Part shown: piece after piece, positions 54,146-64,000 of the stretch | Numbering within the stretch: position 1 is the stretch's first letter | Layout: every line of letters starts with the position of its first letter | DNA from: Hydrangea macrophylla | Taxonomy: Eukaryota > Streptophyta > Magnoliopsida > Cornales > Hydrangeaceae | Direction of reading: 5' to 3' | NCBI GenBank assembly: GCA_033977485.1 | Contig: CM066984.1 | Location: 109,912,691 to 109,976,690, forward strand | DNA length: 64,000 nucleotides | The notes under the pieces: model-generated | What the model saw: only the letters and a program-made list of their open reading frames with translations | Told to the model about the DNA's origin: nothing | Database searches by the model: none | Made by a program: the position numbers and the translations under genes

Positions 54146-54375
54146 GGGTAGAGAGAGAGAGAGAGAGATAGGGAGGGGGGGGGGGGGCTGGAGAGAGACG
54201 ATCAGAAGAGTTAGGGTAATGATAAAAAACTAAAAGAGGGTTTTTGGTTGGGAGAGAGGCTGGAGTACAGAGAGGAGAGGGAGGGAGAGAGGGGGGCTGG
54301 AGAGAGACAATCAGAAGAGTTAGGGTAACGGAAAAAAAAATAAAAAGAGTGTTTTTGGTTGGGAGAGAGAGGCTG
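54146..54375. repeat. GA-rich tandem duplication
   Basis: A unit of about 113 bp (GGCTGGAGAGAGAC, ATCAGAAGAGTTAGGGTAA, TTTTTGGTTGGGAGAGA) occurs twice, after a GA microsatellite and a G run near 54176-54187. Confidence 0.75.
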
Positions 54376-54399
54376 TCAGCGAAGTCACCCAATCACAGC

Positions 54400-55289
54400 A
54401 AGCTAAGCATCCGGCCTAGTCATAACTTTGTTGTCCTAGTCATAAGTTGGATGGCCCACACTGAGCTGGAATATTATATAGAAGGCAGACAGAAAAATAT
54501 AAAGATTTGAATAGTTGGTGTTGGGTTGGTGATATGATGGTGAACTTTGGACTATATATGATACTGAGAATATAAACTTTTTATTTGGCTTGATGGGTCA
54601 GATGACTCAGATCTCAAGTAAAAAGGAGCACGTACTTTCCTCTGCCTCTCTTCTCTTCATTGGTAAACGAATGGTCATCAGCTCAGAGACGAATTCAAGA
54701 AGGCTTTCAGCCTTTTCGACAAGGACATAGAGAAGAACCAGAGAGTGAATAATTTGAGCAATAAATAGTACAGATCTTCCAATACATGATCCAACTTCCA
54801 ACAGATCTTCCCAGATCTCATAATAAATGCTCCAACAGTGTTAATGAGCTAAATTAATCTAAAACAGTGAAAATTTGAAAATGAGCATTTCATTGTAATG
54901 TTAGCACGAAATGAACTACGGTTCAAACTTTTGAAGAAAGGATCAGACTATGGTTTTGATACATGAAATGCTAGCTAGCTAACCCTAAGCCATACTTTAG
55001 TAACTACTGAAGGTGTTTCAGAAAATTTATTCAAATATTAAGGGTATTTTGGTAAACTATCCTTGTAATCGGGGCGAAGTCTGATTTATGAGCCATCTAC
55101 CACAACCAACCCTCCTCCTAACGGATTTCACTCTCTCTAGACCAAATTCGCTCCTAAACCAATTATGCATTCCCAAACTCTTACCATTAGGGGCAGAGCG
55201 GAGCGGGGAAAATTGACTCCCTAAGCCTGATGGTAACATGTTCAAAATAAAGAATAAAATCTAATTGCATCATTGAAATACAAACTAAC
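54400..55289. other. No gene recognised downstream of the third IRE1 copy
   Basis: The 64-codon frame at 54607-54801 (minus) was inspected; no family was recognised. IRE1 exons 4-7 are not present here, though the first bases after 55290 match the intact intron 3. Confidence 0.45.
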
Positions 55290-56467
55290 CTCAACAACTT
55301 CAATAGTGTAGGTGAAGGACGGCCACCAGGCTTCCACAATTTATCCTCCTCCCTAACACGCTTCACCAAATTGACTATAGATCCTGTCATGGAATTCTTT
55401 GTTGGGTCCTCGGTATACAGTGGACTTCCAATGGGGTCTACTGACATTTGAATCAATTAATTAAGTCGTACAAATTACAAACACAACGCTCCAACGCAAT
55501 GTATACAAAATCTTCGTCTGATTCCTTTACATGATATCGAACAATATTCGAATGTTGGTCGCTTTCCCTGAGATGTTCAATTTCTTTCTCCGCAACGACG
55601 TGATAACCCTTGACGAGGCACTTCACCGCAATCGAACGACCTTGATAAGATCCCTCAAACACAACGGTACCATTGCTTCCTTTACCAATTTCAATATTTG
55701 AAATACGCAACGTACCAATGCTACGTGTACTGCCATCATTTGCTTGGTTGAGGTTGAAAAGCAACTCTTCCATCTCAGTGCATGCACAATCACCCTTAAG
55801 TTTACCTGATTTCCGATTTCTCTTTCTTTTTTATTTTACAATTTTTCCATTTATATTACCGGGCACTTTAGGCAACAAAATTTGTTTTATAAAAACATAA
55901 AGGCAGATAGCAAACACCAAAAGAATGGTGATTAAAGGAATTAAAGGAAACGCAGCCCCTTGAAAAACATAAATACCCCAATTTCCAGTAAATGCAGGCA
56001 AAGAAGCCACTAGATCACTGTCAGGTTGCACTTTGGTTGAGTAGGAATGATGTGGGGCGAACGAATGATGTGGGGCGAAGTGGGCACTCTCATCATCGGA
56101 TCTGCATGAGGAGCCTCGGGTAGCAAACTGACTTCCTTTGACTGACATGACAGTGCCCTATTATAGTTAGTGCCAAAAAAATCAGAATGACCAAAAGAAT
56201 TCCCGAGACCTTGGCAAACTAAAACAGGTCCAATGTCCGCCACCGTCACGTTCCATAGAAGTGATCCATCTCGGTCAGACTGATCAAATCTGTAGTTGGT
56301 CTTGAGATGTGAAATGAAAATTTATCAGTTGTCAAATTGTAGCTTTCCTTTCCAGTCTTTAGATCAACCACAAACAAAGAAGTTTCTCTCAATCCTCTTA
56401 GAACTTGTTGATCTTGTGATTTATGTGGAGTGATATCGTAGCACTCTTTTATGGATGGCTTAAGTTT
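55290..56467 (-). pseudogene. IRE1-like pseudogene, exon 3 only
   Basis: Starts after a TGCAG acceptor with KLKPSIKECYDITPHK and ends LLKLLR at a GTTAGT donor, the same limits as exon 3 of the intact gene, but about 267 bp shorter. Luminal parts, a membrane span (PLIPLITILLVFAICLYVFI) and a kinase N-lobe (IGKGSNGTVVFEGSYQGRSI, then AVKCL) are spread over at least four frames, with a stop after NLYDLIN. Flanking intron sequence is conserved on both sides, so it arose by DNA duplication. Exons 1-2 and 4-7 are absent. Confidence 0.88.
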
Positions 56468-56726
56468 CTGCAAATGAGGTGGAAAAAAATTGATAAGATA
56501 CCGCCTTATAACACGCACCCAAGGGGAAGGGGAAACAAAATAGCTAATCTATACAAAGAAATTCACATTGTCAACAATGTAATTTAAATTGATGCCTACC
56601 AACAAACTAAGCTTCCAACTCTTCTTCTCCATATCGCTCCAATACCCTTCTCCATCAGACTCAAACTCATACCCCTCATCGCCCTCATTTAAATAGATAA
56701 GCAGATACTAAGCAATATATAGAACT

Positions 56727-57350
56727 TTACTACAACAAAAAACCCTTATTATGACTTTAAAAAAGAGTCATAAATATACATTTATGACTTTTTTTTAAGC
56801 TTTTAAAATAAGTCATAATATTGCAGTCATAAATAAGTTCGAGTTTGTTAAAAAAGTCATAAATAATTATTACTTTTACAACAGTTCTAAAAAAATAGTC
56901 ATAAAAAATGAGTGCTTTCAAATTGTTTATGACTATTTTTTAATTGATACAGTCATAAATAATCTTCAAAAAAGTCATAAATAACATTTTAAAAAAGTCA
57001 TAAATAATCTTTAAAAAAGTCATAAATAGCCTTTTAAAAAAGTCATAAATAATATTCAAAAAAAGTCAAAAATAACCCTTTAAAAAGTCGTAAATAATCT
57101 TCAAATTAGTCATAAATAACCATTTAAAAAGTCATAAACAATCTTCAAAAAAGTCATAAATAACCTTTAAATAGTCATAAATAATATTTAAAATAATCAT
57201 AAATAACCTTCAAAAAGTCATAAATAATCTTTTTATTGTCATAAATAATCTTCAAAACAGTCATAAATAACATTTTAAAAGTCATAAATAATGACACTAT
57301 TTATGACTTTAGTAGAACTATTGCTAATTTATGATTGTTTTTTATGAAAC
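56727..57350. mobile_element. CACTA-like terminus with AGTCATAA subterminal repeats
   Basis: TACTACAACAAAAAACC at about 56728 resembles the CACTA 5' end CACTACAACAAAA with its first base changed. About 20 copies of GTCATAAATAA, spaced roughly 20-24 bp, follow to 57300, some inverted at the start (TTATGACTTTTT). Dense subterminal repeats are typical of CACTA/Spm ends. No TnpD-type frame or right end was found. Confidence 0.5.
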
Positions 57351-58729
57351 AGTCATATATAATATAAAACACATTTAAAGAAAAAAAATATTTTGTTGAT
57401 AATCCAACAATCAAGATTACACAATTCAAATACATCATCAAAACATGCATGTTACAAATCAACTCAAGAACCATATTCAGATATTATCTTCCTTCCAACC
57501 AAAATTTTTCAATAATCAATCTAATAATTAGTTATGTACAAAAAAAATGTAACAGTAACCACTAAGTATGTATTAAACCAACAAACCAATAATGTATGTG
57601 TAACATTGTTAAAATAAATAAATAAATAAATAAAAACAAGATTAGTGTCTATTTAAACTCTTCAATCTTCACTAGTACATCAACTTATTTGCAGTATTTG
57701 TTCCATGTAGTCTAACTGTGTAACACTGAAACAAAAATGAAATCAATGTATTAGATTCTATATAACGAGTATATAATTTTCTTAAATTGTAAAAATATAG
57801 ATTTCCTGGAAAAAGGAAAAAATGTTGAAATTTTCAATACTTAAATGTATTCTTGAATGAACTCAATGAACTCAAGTTGAAGTACATTTAGCTCGTGGCT
57901 TTTATATTTCACTTTTTGAGACAACTCTTTCATCTGAAAAAGTTCAGGAAAGAATGAGATGTTAAGGATGTATTCCCTCCCCACAACAACACCACCACCA
58001 CCTCCACACTTTATGAATCAAAGTAAAACAAGAAGAAGAGAAAAATTTGGCGACACATTTACAAAGAATACTATGATAATACCTTTATCTTGATAGATTT
58101 GGATGGATTCTCCATTATCACTTTCATGAAAAGTAACATATAGTATCCACATTCATAATTTCCTAGTTGCTTTGGTCCCTATGAATAAATGTATAACAAA
58201 TATTAGACAAACAATAAATTACTGCAATCACAAGTCGTGGTAAAACTAACTTATGTTGGAATGAATGTTGACCTAGAATTTCTAAAACTTTCGACAGAGT
58301 CTCCTCTATAAATAGAACCTCTCAAAAATTTCAAACAATGAAAACATACCCAGCAACAATTGAATAACCGCAATATACATTATATCAATACATTAACCAT
58401 AACATACTAAGTATAATTTAAACAGCTACCATTATATCTATCATGTTTTTATTCAGATTTAATTACCTTTACGAATTGCCAAATTGGTTTTGGCCTTCTT
58501 TTCCCTTTGAAATTTAAAGCCTTGAGTCCACATCAAGACAATATTAAAAGTTAAAATTAGATAATAAAACGTCACTTCAAGACAATATTCTCACACACAA
58601 CAATTACAACACGAAAAATTATTAGAAAATTCGATGACTAAGCGTCCACAACTTTCTACGATGCAACCACAATAAGAGGTAATTAATTATAATTCAACTT
58701 CTAAACGCAAGAATAAAACACCACAAAGT
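57351..58729. other. No gene recognised; possible CACTA interior
   Basis: AT-rich with short spliced-looking segments but no coding domain that I can identify. Confidence 0.4.
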
Positions 58730-60093
58730 ATTTTATTTTATTACACCTTATGTTCACCACCTCGGCCACCCATCCATGGTCCAGCCTACACATATATCCC
58801 ATGTGTCTCCTAACGTAATACTAACTCCTACTCCTGTCCCAACTCCTATGGGGTATCACTGGAATTTGAGTATACACCGAAAGGCTAGTCCTTACATTCT
58901 TGACGTCAATAAAATAATGTCTAGATACACATGAAATAGACCAACAAGCCGGGCATAAGGCTTAAAATAATGAAGAGGCGGGTCATCCACGTAGTCGCCG
59001 TCTAATCACACAAGGACGGGTCATCCATGAAGTCGTCGCCTAAAATCATAAGGAGCAGTGGTGAACTCTAAGGATTTTCTATCGTTCATACATCCACGTT
59101 TTTCACAAAACTCTACTTCATAAGAGATTCATATATCTCAACTCAAATTTTCGTTAAAATTATATTAACAGCTACATGTTCACACAGATTCATAACCCGC
59201 ACAAAATCACACAGTCATAATTTCACAAAGCTCAACTATACATGATAACTCATATCTTTCTATGCACAAATAAATTAATTTATATTAACGAACACGAAAT
59301 CACACAAAAATACGATATAGCAAATACGCTTATTTTAACATTCATAAAACTGCTACTGTAATATGAATTTTCTGCCCAAACGGTGCAGAATTGGGAAAAA
59401 TATCATTAGACGAAAGTTGTCCAGAATTGCGTTTCCTACAGGCTTAAGCGAACATAATCACAAAAACTGTAACGTGTGATTTATTAGGAATTTTCTACTA
59501 AAATCTGATCCGTGAAAATCCCAAATCCGAAAATTGAATAATTGCTCAAATGTATATCCAAGGCTCATCTATAAATCTCAAATCATAACTTCAATCATTG
59601 TAAATAAAAAACTCAATCTCATAACCCATAACCATACTAATTTAATAATCTATCCATTTAAATTTCAATCAAACGAGATTGAAAGAAAATAACAAGTTAA
59701 CTCACCGATTTAGGACTTCAATGTTGATGAAGATTCGCAAAACAATATTTGGGGTTCCTCTTTTCTTCTCTTATTATTATCTTCTTCTTCTTCTTCTTCT
59801 TCTTCTTCTCTCTCTCTCTTGACTGGTCTATTTTTCTCATGTCTCTCTTTTCTTTTCTTTTTGTTATCAAAACCCTAGGAGGTATATTATGTATGTATAT
59901 ATGATACACCTACATATATTATAAAACAAACACACAAAAGGCTAAAAATCTCGTTTTTTGTCTAGGGGCCTCACAAAAAGGCTTTATATGGGCCCGAAAT
60001 ACATTCTAAAGTTCTAAAATGAGTGACCCAATGGGTGTACATAACCCGGGTACTTAATTTAAATGTTAAAAACACAAATTAACACATTCACGG
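58730..60093. repeat. LTR-like sequence, probably minus strand
   Basis: GGGTCATCCACGTAGTCG and GGGTCATCCATGAAGTCG are an internal duplication near 58980-59035. A CTT/CT-rich tract (59785-59835) before TA-rich text (59885-59925) would be leader and TATA box if read on the minus strand. No pol sequence. It abuts the LTR start at 60094. Confidence 0.4.
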
Positions 60094-61412
60094 TGTAATA
60101 ACCTGCATTTTCATCTAATTGCATTGTCATATTTAAAATTAAATATACAGTGTCTGCTTTTATTTTTATTACAATTCTTATGTGTGAAATTTATTTCTTG
60201 CCTAATTTCATGTTTGAATTCTTATTGGGGTCAAACTGCAATTTTACAAAATTTAGCAACGGCTGTGTTAGATTTCAAAACTGTATTTCAAAAACGGTGG
60301 AGATGTTTACTTTTAACTCAATCAGTATTTTTATAAAACCAGAAAATCACTTCCTACGTTAAAATGAATTTTCTGTATTTTTGGGGTGACCACCGTGCCA
60401 CGAAAATACCAGTTTCCGTTCAAAACTGTCCGCGCTGTGCTAAACTTCCACAGATTCTGGAAGTGATGTAAAGTTAGATTTGACACACACTTTATGGCAA
60501 TTAATGATTGCCTTAGGCCTTGTTTGGCAATGCTTGTGATGTGTGCTTGATCCTAAGGCCATAAGTTTAAATTGCCAAACAACATCAATTGACCCCTACT
60601 ACTCTAAGTTGCCTCTTCACAATCTGAGAGTGTATATACGTATGTATAATTCTATATGTGTGATCTGTATTTTAGTTAGTTCACTTAGAAATTAGAAATA
60701 AATTAGTTTGTTGAGTGAGTATCACAACTCACAACTTGGAGCCTAAGATTGTGAGCTCTATATAACTCACACACTCACATACTCTCTCAATCACACACAT
60801 TCTGCACATCAATTTCAGAGAGTTTAGAGAAGAAAATTTACAGAATTTTATATAGTGAGAGAAAAGCTTCATCACCATAGCTTCCAAGCTTACAATTGGA
60901 TTCTTATTTAGCTTTCTTTCTCAACGATTCCTTCAATCTCTTATAACCAGTGAGTATTATTAACTCACTATGAATGCAATTACATGCTTAATTTCTGTGT
61001 GTGTAGCTTAGTATGTAAAACCTCCATGAAAATTTTACGTTAGTGATCATAGCTTGAAAAAAAATCAAGATTTTTCCACCTTAACCAAAATCTGTTTTGC
61101 TAGATAAATATGGTAGATTACATGTCATATATGCTATACCCAAAGTATTAGACCTTAATTTGTTCACATGAGAAAGCATATTGGAAATTAAGTTTTGACA
61201 ACTTTTAGTTTTTCATAAAATTCAAGAGTTATAGTTTGATTCATATAAAATTGATCATGGATTCATAATCCTTGTGAAAATATAAAAAGATTCATATATT
61301 ACATGTCATGTTTTAATCCGGATTGCAAAATGGGTCAATTAGACCCCTTAAAACTGAAATAGGGGAATTCTGGGGAAGAAGACGAAATCTCTACAAGAAC
61401 TCGCGTGCGCGA

Positions 61413-61578
61413 TCGCGCGAGCTTGGGTCGCGCGAGCGGCCCGCGCGAGCGACTTCTCGCGCGAGCGGCCCGCGCGCGCGAGGTATGCGTCCCCAGGCAG
61501 ACAGAAAAGTCTATATATATAAATGAAAATAGGCAAGTCGCGCGAGCGACCCGTCGTGCGAGCGGCCTGCGCGCGCGA
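61413..61578 (+). repeat. TCGCGCGA palindrome-word arrays
   Basis: TCGCGCGA at 61413, 61428 and 61457, with variants at 61441 and 61474. After a 60-bp AT-rich gap, a second set follows at 61538, 61554 (TCGTGCGA) and 61571 (GCGCGCGA). Local GC content far exceeds the surroundings. Confidence 0.8.
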
Positions 61579-61881
61579 CTTCTGGCAGTTTCTTATTTTT
61601 GCTTGTTTTGTGATAAGGGACTGTTTGGCATGAAAATTTATATACTGTGTGAGTACTGTTTGGGAAAATTATTAAAATAGGATTTTAATTGATTAGGTTT
61701 GAACGAGTAGAACGTTGTATTATGACTTATCAATCCCCGTACGTACGTTGTTTCTTTAATTTAGTGAATTCCTTTATGTTTAAGATTCACGACATACATG
61801 TGGAGTCAGTTGTACATGCATGTGGGTGTCAGTCAGGGTGGAAAGAGTGTGAGATTGAGACTGAGATTGAGATTGTGTGGT

Positions 61882-62230
61882 GGACACTCCCTGGTTATTG
61901 TGTACCAAAGTGTGACGTGTTGAGATTGCGGCAAGGGTATCTTTGAAATGCGACGGTGGCAAAAATGGACACTCCCTGACGCCCATGGAAGCGTTAAAGT
62001 GTGTGACGCCGAACTTGGACACTCCCTGGCACCCATGGTAGTGCTAAAGTGTGGCCTACGGACACTCCCTGATACCCGAGTCTGGATACTGCGTGAGGTT
62101 GCTCCGGTATTTGCATGGCGGATTAGGTATTCAAAGTGTGAGGCAATGGACACTCCCTGGTACCCCGGACCAAAGTGTGAGGCAAACTGGACACTCCCTG
62201 GCGCCCCGTTGCTAAAGTGTGGCTATCTTA
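61882..62230 (+). repeat. About 43-bp hairpin tandem repeats (GGACACTCCCTGG ... AAAGTGTG)
   Basis: GGACACTCCCTG starts at 61882, 61967, 62017, 62060, 62148 and 62189. Steps of 85, 50, 43, 88 and 41 fit one or two units of about 43 bp. Within each unit GGACACT is followed about 20 bp later by AAAGTGTG, allowing a short stem. Confidence 0.8.
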
Positions 62231-62417
62231 GCGTTTCAAAGATACTAGAGTAAGATGGTGGGTTGTGGTGTCTGTCGAGAGAAAAGAGTCGGCAAGATGA
62301 GTGTGGTACATTGTTGTAATACCCTGTATTTTTGTAATATATTATATAACTAGACCTTGTATGTTTCTTTTAAATACTTGTATGAGTTTGGCCTTACCCT
62401 TGGTATATTTTGGATAC

Positions 62418-62521
62418 CAATCGATTGGCAAGTATATCAATCGATTGCTTGTACCAATCGATTGAACTTTATACCAATTGATTGATTGTGTCAATCGATT
62501 GACACTTATGTCAATCGATTG
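62418..62521 (+). repeat. CAATCGATTG array 1, spacing 20/17/20/17/20
   Basis: Words start at 62418, 62438, 62455, 62475 (one mismatch, CAATTGATTG), 62492 and 62512. The bases between words differ from unit to unit. Confidence 0.9.
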
Positions 62522-63007
62522 GAGGCAGCTGGGCAGATTCTTTTACTCTGGCTGAGGAAAGGCCACGTGAACACTCCATCTCTATATATACCAGCCCATT
62601 TTGGGTGTATTTTTGTTTACAGAAATTAGAGAGAGTGAGAGGGAGGGTTTTGTGTGTGTTTATATATATATATACACTTATATACACACATATACATATA
62701 TTCATTCACACACACACAGATGGACTGAGACAAGAAGAAAGAAGGAGAAGACCAGGAAGAAGAAGAAGAGAAGGAGAAGGAGAAGAGAGAAGACAGAGAA
62801 CTAGAGGAGAGAGGGAGGAGCCACCATTGAAGCTCCAAGCTTCAACACACATTCCCAAACATGCCCTTAACGCCTAGGTGAGTTCTAAACTCACTTGGTA
62901 GCCTTACATTGATGTTATGACATGTTTGAATGAAGAAATGGAAGAGAAATCATGTACTCCCGTTTATATGTTGCTGGGCAGTCTTCTCTGTGAAGAAGAC
63001 GAAGTGT

Positions 63008-63170
63008 CAATCGATTGACACTTTATCAATCGATTGACATCTTTCATGTTCCAATCGATTGAATCTTTATCAATCGATTGACATGGATTGTGATCCAATC
63101 GATTGAATCTTTGATCAATCGATTGACACTACTTTTATACCAATCGATTGACATCTATACCAATCGATTG
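63008..63170 (+). repeat. CAATCGATTG array 2, spacing 19/25/19/25/20/25/20
   Basis: Eight perfect words start at 63008, 63027, 63052, 63071, 63096, 63116, 63141 and 63161. The sequence between them is only loosely similar, so the word and its spacing are the conserved part. Confidence 0.92.
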
Positions 63171-63496
63171 GCAGTTACAGTTTACTGTTTTACTTGTTTA
63201 GATAATGTCATAACTGTTTAGTTGTTTAATTACTGTTCAGTATTTCCCAGCATGCTTTATTATTGTAATACAGACATGATAACGAGTTAATGCAGCGTAG
63301 GATCGTAGTAATAACAAGATTAACGGAGAATGTTTATAATGTTAGATAATGGAATAGTCGTGAATCCTTTGGAGTTAACGTTCATTTCATTCAGAGTAGT
63401 CAGGCCACATTGGGATTGTCATGTATCGGTGATAGAGTCGAACTTAAGTAGGTTTGCTAAGATTCGGGAAATTTGCGTGGGCGGGCTTTGGTCGAT

Positions 63497-63830
63497 CATA
63501 TGTTCTTAAAAGCGGTAGACAGACGAAGGTGTCTATGACTTGCGGTGAACCGGACCATTTGCCCTAAGATAGCCAGATGATCTAATCATATGTTCTTAAA
63601 AGCGGTAGACAGACGAAGGTGTCTATGACATGCGGTGGACCGTGATCACTGGTAGACGTCGCTAAGTCGTGGCATAGAATGATGTACTGTTGTTTAAAGC
63701 GTTATATCCCTGACATGCGGTGGACTGTGCATATGTTCTTAAAAGCGGGGGATGGACTAACGTGGTATCCATGACATGCGGTGAACTGTGCATATGTTCT
63801 TAAAAGCGGTGGATGAGCAATGATGTGTTA
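63497..63830 (+). repeat. Tandem repeats with CATATGTTCTTAAAAGCGG and GACATGCGGTGGACYG
   Basis: CATATGTTCTTAAAAGCGG starts at 63497, 63597, 63730 and 63791; GACATGCGGTGRAC-type words fall at about 63538, 63628, 63713 and 63773. Unit length varies (61-133 bp) by internal insertions. Confidence 0.85.
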
Positions 63831-64000
63831 TAGAGTTGAACTACTGTCGAGTCTGTTTCCCCCTATTTAGACGTGTTATCAGTTTTATAATAAGTAAAAC
63901 ATTAGTAATCGGATCATCGGTTTGATTAAAGAAGTTACCCTTACAGAATTCTAATTTGGTTACGGCTTATAACTTGTAATAACTTCAATCGTTGATACCC

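Larger units (their letters stand above)
60094..62323 (+). repeat. Long LTR-like unit, family B (TCGCGCGA words)
   Basis: Starts TGTAATAACCTGCATTTTC, close to the start at 62324. Ordered parts: a TATA box (CTCTATATAACTCAC, about 60756), a CA/CT-rich leader, an AGTGAGTATTATTAACTCACT dyad (60952-60972), TCGCGCGA word arrays (61413-61578) and hairpin tandem repeats (61882-62230). No coding domain is visible in 2.2 kb. Family A begins directly after it. Confidence 0.6.
62324..64000 (+). repeat. Long LTR-like unit, family A (CAATCGATTG words), runs off the window
   Basis: Starts TGTAATACCCTGTATTTTTG. Ordered parts: palindrome array 1 (62418-62521), a TATA box (CTCTATATATACC, about 62580), a GA-rich leader, the GTGAGTTCTAAACTCAC dyad (62879-62895), palindrome array 2 (63008-63170) and long tandem repeats (63497-63830). 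The minus-strand fragment at 41098-41749 is the same family. No gag or pol lies within the window. Confidence 0.65.

Noticed and set aside
54607..54801. 64-codon minus-strand frame (MEVGSCIGRSVLFIAQIIHS start)
   Set aside because: It reads smoothly but no family is recognised and no adjoining exon is seen; too weak to call a gene.
62605..62877. R/E/K-rich open frames in the GA-rich leader
   Set aside because: Purine-rich LTR leader; low-complexity translation without domain features.
62418..63170. Repeat-spacer arrays that might suggest CRISPR
   Set aside because: The repeats are 10-bp palindromes with 7-15-bp gaps in a plant LTR, far too short and in the wrong kind of genome.

Overview
The window is nuclear DNA of a flowering plant, probably a eudicot. 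It is AT-rich, carries a spliced plant-type IRE1 gene with GT-AG introns of 0.6-13.5 kb, and is crowded with plant transposon classes: Copia and Ty3/gypsy LTR elements, hAT, Mutator-like (9-bp target duplications), Stowaway, Helitron-like and CACTA-like sequence, and a probable SINE. Nothing prokaryotic or organellar was seen. I cannot name the species.

Layout. 1-7157: an LTR-like block (start TGTCACACCCCAACCC near 375) interrupted by a 408-bp hAT miniature element (1089-1496) and by a nearly complete but frameshifted Copia element (2024-7157) whose two LTRs are almost identical. 7158-12900: decayed AT-rich repeats, Helitron-like ends, a second LTR-like block with GGATCGATCC words (from 9545), hAT-like fragments and a probable SINE (12228-12442).

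12912-35821, minus strand: a complete IRE1-type ER-stress sensor gene in seven exons (191, 232, 1445, 173, 247, 304 and 141 bp). They join in phase to encode 910 residues: signal peptide, luminal sensor, one membrane span, kinase and RNase domain. Intron 4 appears to be a GC-AG intron. Intron 2 is 13.45 kb and holds, on the opposite strand, a 5.5-kb hAT transposon with a nearly intact three-exon transposase gene. That transposon is itself nested inside a Mutator-like element.

35822-43760: the short IRE1 promoter with a 12-bp G-box palindrome, then repeats: a block of CAGATAATATTATCTG palindromes, foldback elements in TA tracts, a 556-bp Mutator-like MITE, a reversed LTR fragment and a Ty3/gypsy fragment. 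43760-48390, plus strand: a second IRE1 copy, head-to-head with the first, with exons 1 and 2 and a truncated exon 3. It is frameshifted and its introns hold a Stowaway MITE and a 1.9-kb GGT-rich element. 55290-56467, minus strand: a third IRE1 copy, exon 3 only, also broken. So one intact sensor gene lies beside two dead relatives.

56729-64000: a CACTA-like end with many AGTCATAA repeats, then LTR-type sequence. Two long LTR-like units start at 60094 and 62324. They share a start (TGTAATA-CCTG-ATTTT), a TATA box, a purine- or pyrimidine-rich leader and a GTGAGT...ACTCAC dyad. They differ in the short self-complementary word they repeat.

The observation I rate highest is in these LTRs. CAATCGATTG occurs in arrays whose spacing alternates (19/25/19/25/20/25/20 at 63008-63170; 20/17/20/17/20 at 62418-62521). 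A diverged copy at 41454-41646 keeps the same alternation although the sequence between the words has changed.
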